A DNA stretch of 47,790 nt, taken from assembly GCF_023715605.1 (NCBI RefSeq), contig NZ_JAMBOL010000026.1:1-47790 (forward strand), given 5' to 3'. The position numbers and the translations under genes were made by a program. The stretch comes from Halalkalibacter oceani (GTDB lineage: Bacteria > Bacillota > Bacilli > Bacillales > Bacillaceae_D). The notes under the pieces were generated by a model. It did not search any database and had not been told where the DNA came from. It was given only the letters and a program-made list of their open reading frames with translations. Numbering within the stretch: position 1 is the first letter of the stretch; every line of letters begins with the position of its first letter. Below are positions 35,312 through 42,774 of this stretch, one piece after another.

Positions 35312-35460
35312 GGGGTGGGACATAACTAATGTGTTTACCTGAATGTCGAACGGATGAATTATACGTAGACTCCTGCGGGAGAAAAAGCAACGGTGGATTC
35401 CACTCTTTCCATTTGTTCGTATAGTCATCCAGGCAACACCCTTTTGCCCCACCCTCTTTT
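35312..35460. repeat. Long imperfect palindromic intergenic repeat
   Basis: Nested arms run through the whole lysC-yslB gap: GGGGTGGGACATAA with TTTTGCCCCACCC, GTGTTTACCTGAATG with CATCCAGGCAACAC, and CGAACGGATG with CCATTTGTTCG. The centre (35367-35388) has the TCCTGCGGGAGAAAAAGC core that I know as a common intergenic repeat of bacilli. It is flanked by a TCTTTT tail and could also end lysC and yslB transcription. It fits a non-autonomous mobile repeat. Confidence 0.72.
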
Positions 35461-35478
35461 CCCTCCCCTTAACTAGGG

Positions 35479-35883
35479 CTAGTTGTTTGCTGCAATCGAA
35501 TCGTGACGGTCAAACTCAATTGTAAACAAAACAGCCTTTTTAGAGGCGGAATAGCTTCCTGCGGCAATCCGCTGCAGGTTTTGTTCCAAATATTGGGTTA
35601 AAAAGCCGGCTTCAAGCTGATAGCAGCGGGAATCATGCTTTCCCATCCACGGGCCGGTAAGTTCGAATAATTTAGCCTGCCGTTTTTCTTTAACGAGTTG
35701 CAGCTGGCCCCAATTCGCTTTTTCGAAAAAGGCGATGAGCTCGTCAACCGATTCGAGCGGATATTTTCGGGCCAATGATTTTCCAAGCCAGTATAAAATC
35801 GCCTCGTGATCTTTTCCAAGCAGGTCCTGTAAAAGCTCGTTGCGAATTAAATGGTAGCTAAAATCTTCTGTTTCTAAATTCAT
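35479..35883 (-). CDS. yslB: YslB family protein (DUF2507)
   Basis: A 134-residue soluble protein of the DUF2507/YslB family, related to 4-vinyl-reductase-type (V4R) folds; role unknown. It opens with HLIRNELLQDLLGKDHEAILYWLGKSLARKYPL, typical of the family, and ends in a beta-rich SKKAVLFTIEFDRHD. The B. subtilis protein is about 148 residues. Located between lysC and the sdh region on the opposite strand, as in B. subtilis. GGAGAGGTTGAGAC precedes the ATG on the minus strand. Confidence 0.85.
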   Translation of the reverse strand: MNLETEDFSYHLIRNELLQDLLGKDHEAILYWLGKSLARKYPLESVDELIAFFEKANWGQLQLVKEKRQAKLFELTGPWMGKHDSRCYQLEAGFLTQYLEQNLQRIAAGSYSASKKAVLFTIEFDRHDSIAANN

Positions 35884-36036
35884 GCAGTCTCAACCTCTCC
35901 TTACCGCGCACTGAAATAACAATAATGAAGCTTGGTTTCTATTATAAAGAGAATGACCGAATTTCTCTACCACTTATAGCCTTGATTTTTTTTAAGTGGT
36001 ATACTTAAGCGCGAATGAAGCCGGAGGTATGATCTC

Positions 36037-37386
36037 ATGAAAGCAGGACTTAATCATTTTCTTTCACCATTTCGGAGTATTTTGATTGCCTATGTTATAG
36101 CGATGGTACTCTTTAGTATTCTCCTGTATTTGCCGATTTCTCACCAGGAGGGTGTTGAGGTAACATATGCGGAAGCGCTGTTTACATCAGTGAGTGCGGT
36201 CAGTGTAACAGGGTTAACGACGATTAATGTATCGGAAACGTTCAGTTACACCGGAATTTTCTTTTTAGCATTGGCGATTCAGCTTGGCGGCATCGGCATA
36301 ATGACGATGGGGACGTTTGTCTGGATTTTATTCCGGAAAAAAATCAACCTCTCTCAGCGGATGCTGATTATGGTCGACCAAAATCAGTATAAATTCTCAG
36401 GCCTTGTCAATCTGATGCGGGGAATTTTGTTTGTCGCCCTGATCATTGAAATGATTGGAGCACTCATTTTAGGTACATATTATTTACGCTATTTCGACAC
36501 GGCGGGAGAAGCTTACTATCAAGGAGCATTTGCTGCTCTTACCGCTTTTACAAACGCCGGATTTGACGTTACGGGACAGTCGCTGATCCCGTTCGCCAAT
36601 GATTACTATGTGCAGTTTGTGACGATCCTGCTTATTTTTGCCGGGGCGATCGGCTTCCCGGTGTTGCTGGAATTACGTGAATACATCTCGAAGAAAAACC
36701 CGAATTTCAGCTTTAGTTTGTTTACAAAAATAACGACGACGACTTATTTTGTTGTTTTTCTGATCGGCGTTCTTGGAATATGGGCGCTGGAAACAGGTCA
36801 TTATTATGTTGGCCTGGACTGGCATCAGCAGCTCTTTTATTCGTTATTCAACTCGGCCACAACGCGAAGCGGCGGGTTGTCGATTATGGAGGTCTCGGAC
36901 TTAAACAAAGCCACGCTGCTGTTTATGTCTGCGCTGATGATCATTGGCGCGAGTCCTTCGAGTGTCGGTGGTGGAATCCGCACGACAACATTGGCGGTCA
37001 TGTTTTTGACGATTCGAAGCTTTGCCCTCGGGAAAGATGATGTTAAAGTGTTCGGGAGAGAGATTCACCCCGATGACCGGCAAAAAGCGTTTATTGTCCT
37101 ATCTGTCTTTCTCGTGATGCTGTTTGCAGCTGTGACGATGATCGTCGCGTTTGAGGGTGGAAACGATATAGCGTTGATTGCAATTATTTTTGAAACGGCC
37201 TCCGCTTTCGGAACTTGCGGACTCTCGATGGGGATCACGCCCCATCTGTCAATACCGAGCCAGCTCATTCTGATGGCCCTCATGTTCATCGGACGCGTCG
37301 GCCTCATCGCCTTCCTCTTCTCCGTCAGAAGAAGAGAAACAAAAAGCTACTACAAATACCCAACCGAACGCATTATTATTGGATAG
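36037..37386 (+). CDS. Ktr-type potassium uptake channel subunit (KtrB/KtrD family)
   Basis: Membrane K+ (Na+-coupled) channel subunit of the TrkH/KtrB superfamily, which works with a cytosolic KtrA/KtrC RCK protein encoded elsewhere. The 449 residues contain four pore-loop repeats, each with the filter glycine: VTGLTTIN (about 58), TNAGFDVTG (about 177), ATTRSGGLSI (about 276) and FGTCGLSMGI (about 392). The intramembrane gating loop lies near SPSSVGGGIRTTT (about 307). Length equals B. subtilis KtrD. Extended -10 TGGTATACT (35997-36005) is a possible promoter, overlapping the right half of a TACCACTTA...TAAGTGGTA inverted repeat. B. subtilis has no channel gene between yslB and sdhC, so this is a local insertion. 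Confidence 0.88.
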   Translation: MKAGLNHFLSPFRSILIAYVIAMVLFSILLYLPISHQEGVEVTYAEALFTSVSAVSVTGLTTINVSETFSYTGIFFLALAIQLGGIGIMTMGTFVWILFRKKINLSQRMLIMVDQNQYKFSGLVNLMRGILFVALIIEMIGALILGTYYLRYFDTAGEAYYQGAFAALTAFTNAGFDVTGQSLIPFANDYYVQFVTILLIFAGAIGFPVLLELREYISKKNPNFSFSLFTKITTTTYFVVFLIGVLGIWALETGHYYVGLDWHQQLFYSLFNSATTRSGGLSIMEVSDLNKATLLFMSALMIIGASPSSVGGGIRTTTLAVMFLTIRSFALGKDDVKVFGREIHPDDRQKAFIVLSVFLVMLFAAVTMIVAFEGGNDIALIAIIFETASAFGTCGLSMGITPHLSIPSQLILMALMFIGRVGLIAFLFSVRRRETKSYYKYPTERIIIG

Positions 37387-37427
37387 AAATCACTCAAAAT
37401 GCCCGGTTTTGGCATTTTGAGTGATTT
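37387..37427 (+). terminator. Terminator-like perfect hairpin after the Ktr gene
   Basis: AAATCACTCAAAATGCC (37387-37403) and GGCATTTTGAGTGATTT (37411-37427) are perfect inverted copies around CGGTTTT. The right arm belongs to repeat copy 1; copies 2 and 3 lack the left arm. There is no long T tract. Confidence 0.65.
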
Positions 37428-37512
37428 CGTCCCGCCAGGCGAAGCCGCTTACGATTTTAAAGGAAGGAAGAGTGGTTTTCTCTTCCTTCCGAAAGCGAGC
37501 GAAGCCGGCGGA
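37401..37512. repeat. 112-bp repeat, copy 1
   Basis: First of three near-identical 112-base units (GCCCGGTTTTGGC... to ...GAAGCCGGCGGA). Each has an internal perfect hairpin GGAAGGAAGAG...CTCTTCCTTCC (37461-37491 here). This copy has small differences: AGTGGTTTT in the hairpin loop and GAAAGCG against GCAAGCG. Copy 2 starts three bases later, so 1 and 2 are tandem. Confidence 0.9.
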
Positions 37513-37515
37513 GCA

Positions 37516-37627
37516 GCCCGGTTTTGGCATTTTGAGTGATTTCGTCCCGCCAGGCGAAGCCGCTTACGGTTTTAAAGGAAGGAAGAGCGGTTTTCTCTTC
37601 CTTCCGCAAGCGAGCGAAGCCGGCGGA
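37516..37627. repeat. 112-bp repeat, copy 2
   Basis: Tandem to copy 1 with a 115-base period. It differs from copy 3 at few positions (ACGGTTTT against ACGATTTT). A 182-base block separates it from copy 3. Confidence 0.9.
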
Positions 37628-37628
37628 G

Positions 37629-37810
37629 AAGGAGTCCACTGAAAAACTTCCTTTTTCGTAACTCCAAGATGAGTAATGGCTCCGCGCGTTGCGCGCCTTG
37701 CTTCGAGAAACCCACTCGTAGCAAGGCTTTCAAAATCAGGCAACGGCTACGCTCATTACGAAAAAGCTGCTGAAAAAGTGAAAATCGTCCTTTTTCAGCA
37801 GCTTTCGGAG
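37629..37810. mobile_element. 182-bp insertion-like palindromic block between repeat copies 2 and 3
   Basis: The block is bounded by CGGAG (37624-37628) and CGGAG (37806-37810). Removing 37629-37810 recreates GCGGAGCAGCCCGG, exactly the junction between copies 1 and 2, which suggests an insertion with a 5-base target duplication. It contains a 15-bp perfect stem, AAGCTGCTGAAAAAG with CTTTTTCAGCAGCTT (37759-37807), an outer CTTTTTCGTAA/TTACGAAAAAG pairing and no gene. Terminal inverted repeats are imperfect (CTGAAAAA shared), so a MITE is likely but unproven. Confidence 0.55.
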
Positions 37811-37812
37811 CA

Positions 37813-37924
37813 GCCCGGTTTTGGCATTTTGAGTGATTTCGTCCCGCCAGGCGAAGCCGCTTACGATTTTAAAGGAAGGAAGAGCGGTTTTCTCTTCCTT
37901 CCGCAAGCGAGCGAAGCCGGCGGA
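37813..37924. repeat. 112-bp repeat, copy 3
   Basis: Third unit, preceded by CGGAGCA like copy 2, and followed by unrelated sequence AAATGCTGCAAAATCG. The array ends about 60 bases before the sdhCAB promoter. Open frames across the array on both strands are by-products of the repeat. Confidence 0.9.
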
Positions 37925-37987
37925 AAATGCTGCAAAATCGCGCTTTTTAAACGGTGTGAGACAGCTAAAAAGGCTGTATACGTTTTC

Positions 37988-38016
37988 TTGACTGGGGTAT
38001 GAGTTGAGAGTACAAT
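37988..38016 (+). promoter_or_regulatory. Sigma-A promoter for sdhCAB
   Basis: TTGACT (37988-37993), a 17-base spacer and TACAAT (38011-38016). The leader would be about 160 bases; it ends with GTGGGGGGAAAAGT before sdhC. I see no riboswitch in it. Confidence 0.82.
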
Positions 38017-38185
38017 AAAATTGTCGGTTTTTTTTCACAGAAACTTTGGGAAAGTTTCATAATTTGCATGATTCCATATCTCGACAAGTCGCGGTGGGGA
38101 GGTACAAGCTATACGGAAAAAACAGAGAGAGTAAGCAGAAAATAATAGTAGTGGATAGGTCAAAAACATTTGTGGGGGGAAAAGT

Positions 38186-38818
38186 ATGGCTGGTAATCGT
38201 GAGTTTTTTAATCGAAAGTTACATTCATTACTTGGTGTTATTCCAGTTGGATTATTTTTAGTTCAGCATTTGGTGGTCAACCATTTTGCGACGCGTGGAG
38301 CGAGTGCTTTTAACCAGGCGGCTCACTTCATGGAAAGCCTGCCATTCAGGTATGCGCTTGAAATTTTTCTCATCTTTTTACCGCTTCTTTATCACGCCAT
38401 TTACGGAATTTACATCGCGTTCCAAGCGAATAATAACGCAAGCCGCTATGGTTTTTTCCGTAACTGGATGTTTGTTCTTCAGCGGATTTCCGGTGTCATT
38501 CTCTTAATTTTTATCGCATGGCATGTATGGGAAACAAGAATTGCCTATGCCTTAGGCAGAGCAGAAGTAAACTACGATATGATGGCCGATATTTTAAGTA
38601 GTCCATTTATGCTTATCTTCTATATCATTGGTGTCGTATCGGCGACATTCCACTTTGCGAATGGGCTTTGGTCATTTGCCGTGTCTTGGGGAATTACAGT
38701 TACACCACGCTCACAACAGATTACAACCTATGTGACGATGGCCATTTTCGTTCTGTTAACAGTAGTAGGTATTCGGGCGATCCTGGCGTTTATTAATCCG
38801 GACTTAGCAAACATTTAA
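38186..38818 (+). CDS. sdhC: Succinate dehydrogenase cytochrome b558 subunit
   Basis: Membrane anchor of complex II that binds two haems b and menaquinone. The 210-residue protein has five predicted helices (about 14-34, 57-77, 93-113, 137-160, 178-202) with axial-ligand candidate histidines at His28 (FLVQHLVVNH), His70 (LYHAIYG), His113 (AWHVWE) and His155 (TFHFANG), as in B. subtilis SdhC (202 residues). GGGGGGAAAAGT precedes the ATG. First gene of sdhCAB. Confidence 0.94.
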   Translation: MAGNREFFNRKLHSLLGVIPVGLFLVQHLVVNHFATRGASAFNQAAHFMESLPFRYALEIFLIFLPLLYHAIYGIYIAFQANNNASRYGFFRNWMFVLQRISGVILLIFIAWHVWETRIAYALGRAEVNYDMMADILSSPFMLIFYIIGVVSATFHFANGLWSFAVSWGITVTPRSQQITTYVTMAIFVLLTVVGIRAILAFINPDLANI

Positions 38819-38838
38819 GAGATAAGGAGTGGGCTACT

Positions 38839-40608
38839 ATGAGTAAAGGTAGAATTATTGTTGTCGGAGGCGGACTAGCCGGTCTGATGGCAACAATTAA
38901 AGCAGCAGAAAAAGGGGTTCCAGTCGATCTCTTCTCATTGGTTCCTGTTAAACGTTCACACTCAGTCTGTGCACAGGGTGGAATTAACGGTGCCGTGAAT
39001 ACAAAAGGTGAAGGGGATTCTCCGTGGGAACACTTTGATGATACAGTATATGGCGGAGACTTTTTAGCAAATCAGCCGCCGGTTAAAGCAATGACAGAAG
39101 CAGCGCCTGGCATTATTCATTTAATGGACCGTATGGGGGTTATGTTTAATCGTACGCCGGAAGGTCTGCTTGATTTCCGCCGTTTCGGGGGAACACAGCA
39201 TCACCGAACAGCTTTTGCGGGTGCAACAACTGGTCAACAGCTGTTATATGCTCTTGATGAGCAAGTACGTCGTCATGAAGTAAGTGGACTTGTGACGAAA
39301 TATGAGGGCTGGGAATTTTTATCCGCGATGATCGATGATGAAGGAACCTGTCGCGGGATCACAGCGCAGGACTTGAAGTCATCTGAAATCCGTCATTTCC
39401 CTGCCGACGCCGTTATTATGGCAACAGGTGGTCCGGGAATTATCTTTGGAAAATCAACGAATTCTGTTATTAACACAGGGTATGCGGCATCAAAGCTTTA
39501 TCAGCAAGGTGTACGCTATGCTAACGGTGAGTTCATTCAAATTCATCCAACCGCTATTCCAGGAGATGACAAGCTTCGTCTGATGAGTGAGTCAGCTCGT
39601 GGGGAAGGTGGACGTGTCTGGACGTATAAGGACGGTAAGCCGTGGTATTTCCTTGAAGAAAAGTATCCTGCTTATGGAAATCTCGTCCCTCGTGATATTG
39701 CGACGCGTGAAATTTTCCATGTCTGCGTCGATATGAAGCTTGGAATTAACGGCGAAAACATGGTTTATCTCGATCTGTCTCATAAAGATCCGAAAGAGCT
39801 TGATATTAAGCTCGGCGGTATTATTGAAATTTACGAAAAGTTCATGGGCGACGATCCTCGTAAAGTGCCGATGAAGATCTTCCCTGCTGTTCACTATTCA
39901 ATGGGCGGCATGTGGATTGATTACGATCAAATGACTAACATTCCTGGGCTATTTGCGGCGGGAGAGTGCGACTATTCTCAGCACGGAGCAAACCGTCTCG
40001 GTGCAAATTCATTGCTTTCTGCGATTTACGGTGGTATGGTAGCGGGGCCGAAAGCTGTTGAGTATATGGAAGGCCTAGAAAAAACCGCTGACAGCATGTC
40101 TTCCGCGTTCTTTGAACAGGAAACTCAGAAGGAACAGGAAGCATATGACCGGATTCTAAAGATGGATGGAACGGAAAACGCGTATATCCTTCATAAAGAG
40201 CTCGGTGAATGGATGACGGATAACGTAACGGTTGTGCGTTACAACGATAAGCTGTTGAAAACAGATGAAAAAATTCAAGAGCTTATGGAACGCTATCAAA
40301 ATATTAATATTAACGATACGGCAAAATGGAGCAACCAAGGAGCTTCCTTTACCCGTCAGCTTGATGGCATGCTCAGCCTTGCCCGCGTTATTACTCTTGG
40401 TGCCTATAACCGTAACGAGAGCCGCGGGGCTCACTATAAGCCGGACTTCCCTGAACGTAATGATGAGGAATTCTTAAAAACAACAATAGCTACCTACAAT
40501 GCAGAGAAAAACGCTCCGGACTTTACTTATGAAGATGTTGATACATCTTTAATTAAGCCACGTAAGCGTGATTACTCACAAAAGAAACAAGGAGCTGTGA
40601 AATCATGA
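38839..40608 (+). CDS. sdhA: Succinate dehydrogenase flavoprotein subunit
   Basis: Oxidises succinate to fumarate in the TCA cycle, with covalent FAD. The 589 residues start with the dinucleotide fold IIVVGGGLAGLMATIKAAEKG, then the FAD-linking segment KRSHSVCAQGGINGA (His near 40), HRTAFAG near 127, the substrate segment HPTAIPGDDKLRLMSESARGEGG near 236-258 and HYSMGGMWID near 352. GEC-YSQHGANRLGANSLLSA near 377-397 is the C-terminal FAD contact. B. subtilis SdhA has 586. The stop overlaps the sdhB start by four bases (ATGA). Confidence 0.97.
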   Translation: MSKGRIIVVGGGLAGLMATIKAAEKGVPVDLFSLVPVKRSHSVCAQGGINGAVNTKGEGDSPWEHFDDTVYGGDFLANQPPVKAMTEAAPGIIHLMDRMGVMFNRTPEGLLDFRRFGGTQHHRTAFAGATTGQQLLYALDEQVRRHEVSGLVTKYEGWEFLSAMIDDEGTCRGITAQDLKSSEIRHFPADAVIMATGGPGIIFGKSTNSVINTGYAASKLYQQGVRYANGEFIQIHPTAIPGDDKLRLMSESARGEGGRVWTYKDGKPWYFLEEKYPAYGNLVPRDIATREIFHVCVDMKLGINGENMVYLDLSHKDPKELDIKLGGIIEIYEKFMGDDPRKVPMKIFPAVHYSMGGMWIDYDQMTNIPGLFAAGECDYSQHGANRLGANSLLSAIYGGMVAGPKAVEYMEGLEKTADSMSSAFFEQETQKEQEAYDRILKMDGTENAYILHKELGEWMTDNVTVVRYNDKLLKTDEKIQELMERYQNININDTAKWSNQGASFTRQLDGMLSLARVITLGAYNRNESRGAHYKPDFPERNDEEFLKTTIATYNAEKNAPDFTYEDVDTSLIKPRKRDYSQKKQGAVKS

Positions 40609-41354
40609 GTGAAAAAACAATTCAATTCAAAGTGATGCGACAAGACGATCCAAACAGCACTCCTTATGAAGAAGAATTTGAAGTGCCATATCGTCCTAAT
40701 ATGAACGTTATTTCTGCGTTAATGGAGTTCCGACGCAATCCGGTAAACAAAAAAGGGGAACAAACAACGCCGATCGCCTGGGAAATGAACTGTCTGGAAG
40801 AAGTGTGCGGCGCCTGCTCGATGATTATTAACGGCAAGCCGCGCCAATCATGCACAGCGCTAGTCGATCAGCTGGAGCAGCCGATTCGCCTTGAACCGAT
40901 GAAAACATTCCCGGTCGTCCGCGATTTAGTCGTTGACCGCAGCCGGATGTTTGACTCATTGAAGAAGGTAAAAGCATGGATTCCGATTGATGGAACGTAT
41001 GACCTTGGCCCGGGGCCGCGGATGGCAGAATCGAAGCGCCAATGGGCGTATGAGCTGTCAAAATGTATGACGTGCGGCGTCTGCCTTGAAGCATGTCCGA
41101 ATGTAAACAGCAAATCTGATTTCATCGGACCGGCTCCACTTTCTCAAGTTCGTCTCTTTAATGCTCACCCAACAGGTGAAATGAATAAGGAAGAACGTCT
41201 TGAGACCATCATGGGAGACGGTGGCCTTGCAAACTGCGGGAACTCACAAAACTGCGTACAATCTTGTCCGAAGGGAATTCCTTTAACGACTTCGATTGCT
41301 GCACTTAACCGTTCAACAACACTCCAATCCTTTAAAAACTTCTTTGGTGCATAA
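40605..41354 (+). CDS. sdhB: Succinate dehydrogenase iron-sulphur subunit
   Basis: Carries electrons from FAD to the haems. The 249 residues include a plant-type [2Fe-2S] site CLEEVCGACSMIINGKPRQSC (about 63-84) and ferredoxin-type sites CMTCGVCLEACPN (about 153) and CGNSQNCVQSCPKG (about 208), giving [4Fe-4S] and [3Fe-4S] clusters. The ATG overlaps the sdhA stop. A terminator follows. Confidence 0.97.
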   Translation: MSEKTIQFKVMRQDDPNSTPYEEEFEVPYRPNMNVISALMEFRRNPVNKKGEQTTPIAWEMNCLEEVCGACSMIINGKPRQSCTALVDQLEQPIRLEPMKTFPVVRDLVVDRSRMFDSLKKVKAWIPIDGTYDLGPGPRMAESKRQWAYELSKCMTCGVCLEACPNVNSKSDFIGPAPLSQVRLFNAHPTGEMNKEERLETIMGDGGLANCGNSQNCVQSCPKGIPLTTSIAALNRSTTLQSFKNFFGA

Positions 41355-41407
41355 GCCTGGTTAAAGGACGGAAGGAGAGGGACTGGGGCGACCGGTTCCG
41401 CTATTTC

Positions 41408-41452
41408 AAAGGGGTTGCCCGAAAGCAGTTGCTTTTAGGGCGGCTCCTTTTT
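41408..41452 (+). terminator. Rho-independent terminator after sdhB
   Basis: AAAGGGGTTGCCC and GGGCGGCTCCTTT form the base, with GAAAGC/GCTTTT above. Tail TTTTT. Same hairpin type as 2091-2130 and 47623-47662. Confidence 0.8.
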
Positions 41453-41483
41453 CATTCCTGATCATAGAAGGAGAATCAAGCTG

Positions 41484-41942
41484 ATGAAAAGACTACCTGC
41501 CTATATTAGCGACCTTGAGACGTGGAAGGCGTCATTTCGTTTTTTTCAACCGGTAAAAGTACGTTTTAGCGAAACGGATGCGTTCGGCCATGTCAATAAC
41601 ACGAGAGTATTTATTTATTTTGAGGAGGGACGGATCGCGCTTTTTGAGAAAGTCGGAATCATGAAGGAATGGGCTGAGAGAGAGAGCGACGCGATGATTG
41701 TGACGGCTGATTTGCACTGCGATTATATCCGGCAAATTAAATTCGGGGAAGCATTACAAGTAGGGGTGAAAATTGAAAAGCTCGGACGTTCTTCGATGGA
41801 GCTTCATTATCTCGTCGTGAACGAGCGGGAGGACATTTGTTTGACCGGAAGAGGAACGATGGTTCAAGTGAACAAAAAGACAGAACGGTCGCTGCCATGG
41901 AACGAAGAAATGAAAGCGCTTTTCCGTCCTTATCTTTCTTGA
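41484..41942 (+). CDS. ysmA: Acyl-CoA thioesterase, 4HBT hot-dog family (YsmA)
   Basis: A 152-residue hot-dog fold thioesterase; substrate unknown. The 4-hydroxybenzoyl-CoA thioesterase signature is visible in VRFSETDAFGHVNNTRVFIYFEEGR (about 26-50), where Asp32 and the HVNN segment line the active site. Later CDYIRQIKFGEALQVGVKIEKLG (about 80) and TGRGTMVQVN (about 119) are core strands. GAAGGAGAATC precedes the ATG. Located between sdhB and gerE as in B. subtilis, with a shared convergent terminator. Confidence 0.86.
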   Translation: MKRLPAYISDLETWKASFRFFQPVKVRFSETDAFGHVNNTRVFIYFEEGRIALFEKVGIMKEWAERESDAMIVTADLHCDYIRQIKFGEALQVGVKIEKLGRSSMELHYLVVNEREDICLTGRGTMVQVNKKTERSLPWNEEMKALFRPYLS

Positions 41943-41999
41943 TTGAAAAACGGGGAACAGGCTCAAAAAATCGAAACATCCTACCATTAGTAAAAGGGA

Positions 42000-42039
42000 A
42001 GGCCGGGCAAAAGGTATAACCACCCTTTGTCCCAGCCTC
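42000..42039. terminator. Bidirectional terminator between ysmA and gerE
   Basis: AGGCCGGGCAAAAGG and CCCTTTGTCCCAGCCT are inverted copies around a short loop. It lies between convergent genes. Confidence 0.72.
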
Positions 42040-42122
42040 TGATCGTGCAGACGTCATGCGCCGTTTCGTTGCAAAGCTTGGAGACAGCCCCATTTCCTGA
42101 AACAAATGCTATCATTCGTAAG

Positions 42123-42347
42123 CTATATTTCGAGTTCACCTAGTCTAACCAATTCAATCACCGCTTGAGAGCGCCCCTTGACTCCAAGCTTTTGCATCGT
42201 ATTAGAAATGTGATTTCGTACGGTTTTTTCACTTATGAAAAGTTCTTGTGCGATGTCCTTTGTCGTCTTATCCTGAACAAGTAATTCGAATACTTCGCGT
42301 TCCCTTTTCGTAAGTAAAGGCTTAGGTCCAAATTCTGCTCCTTTCAA
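42123..42347 (-). CDS. gerE: Spore germination/coat regulator GerE
   Basis: LuxR-type DNA-binding protein that controls late mother-cell genes with sigma-K. With the TTG at 42347 as start the product is 74 residues, the same as B. subtilis GerE, beginning MKGAEFGPKPLLTKRE and carrying LLVQDKTTKDIAQELFISEKTVRNHISNTMQKLGVKGRSQAV, the helix-turn-helix. AGGAGTG lies six bases before the TTG; an in-frame extension to 42509 would run through the promoter and is rejected. The promoter upstream fits sigma-K. Confidence 0.93.
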   Translation of the reverse strand: MKGAEFGPKPLLTKREREVFELLVQDKTTKDIAQELFISEKTVRNHISNTMQKLGVKGRSQAVIELVRLGELEI

Positions 42348-42425
42348 TGAGTTCACTCCTTCTTGCTCGGGCTGAGAGCGGTGGGGATCATGAAACCCCC
42401 GAGAGATGAAGGGTTTTAGTCTCGA

Positions 42426-42454
42426 TAGTATATGTATCACGTCGTACTGATGTG
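42426..42454 (-). promoter_or_regulatory. Sigma-K type promoter for gerE
   Basis: Minus strand: CACA (42454-42451), 16 bases, CATATACTA (42434-42426). The sigma-K consensus is MACM-N16/17-CATANNNTA; both parts match. B. subtilis gerE is sigma-K dependent. Confidence 0.75.
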
Positions 42455-42500
42455 TCAGAACTCCTCGAACACATAGAAAAAAAGCGTAACAGGTTATCTG

Positions 42501-42530
42501 TTGAAACAAGAAAAACAGTTATGCTATACT
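42501..42530 (+). promoter_or_regulatory. Sigma-A promoter upstream of ptsH
   Basis: TTGAAA (42501-42506), an 18-base spacer and TATACT (42525-42530). Start would be near 42537, about 240 bases before ptsH. Divergent from gerE. Confidence 0.7.
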
Positions 42531-42536
42531 GGTACT

Positions 42537-42700
42537 GCTTATTGAGAAGTAAGCGATTTATCAACAAAGGACTACATACGTGTTACTGATACGATCAGGC
42601 ATGAGTAGGAAGTGTATATGTGACTCAGATGGGGTACGCTACAACTAAGTGCATCCTTTTGTTTTCATCATGTGCGTTTCTTTTCTCATGCCTGTTTTTT
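42537..42700 (+). ncRNA. Terminator-ended leader or small RNA upstream of ptsH
   Basis: From the promoter at 42501-42530 a transcript would reach CAGGCATGAG (42596-42605), which is the exact inverted copy of CTCATGCCTG (42685-42694), followed by TTTTTT (42695-42700). The pair encloses about 80 bases. This is an attenuator-like layout giving a possible RNA of about 165 bases, or a leader whose read-through makes ptsHI. I know no Rfam family with this sequence. No other promoter before ptsH stands out. Function is inference. Confidence 0.5.
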
Positions 42701-42757
42701 GTGATAAATGGCGACTTTAACACAAGTGTGTATGCCTTAAAAAAATTGTTTAATTGA
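42620..42757 (+). CDS. Possible 45-residue hydrophobic leader peptide before ptsH
   Basis: GTG 42620 (AGGAAG 7 bases upstream; an ATG follows at 42629) opens 45 codons to TGA 42757. The product starts [10 protein letters not shown] and has a hydrophobic stretch [18 protein letters not shown] at about 11-28, like a signal anchor. It spans the terminator hairpin, and ends 17 bases before ptsH. The ribosome site is weak and the overlap with a strong hairpin argues against it. Tentative only. Confidence 0.22.
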   Translation: MTQMGYATTKCILLFSSCAFLFSCLFFVINGDFNTSVYALKKLFN

Positions 42758-42774
42758 AGAAAGAGGTAGGTACA

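Noticed and set aside
35884-36036. A c-di-AMP (ydaO) riboswitch in front of the Ktr gene
   Set aside because: The gap is only 153 bases and lacks the conserved blocks of that riboswitch.
37387-37924. CRISPR array, suggested by three evenly sized repeats
   Set aside because: Repeats are 112 bases, spacers are 3 and 185 bases, and no cas genes are present.
37421-38038. Open frames of 60-108 codons on both strands across the repeat array
   Set aside because: They consist of the 112-base repeat translated, recur with each copy on both strands and have no ribosome sites. They are by-products of the repeat.
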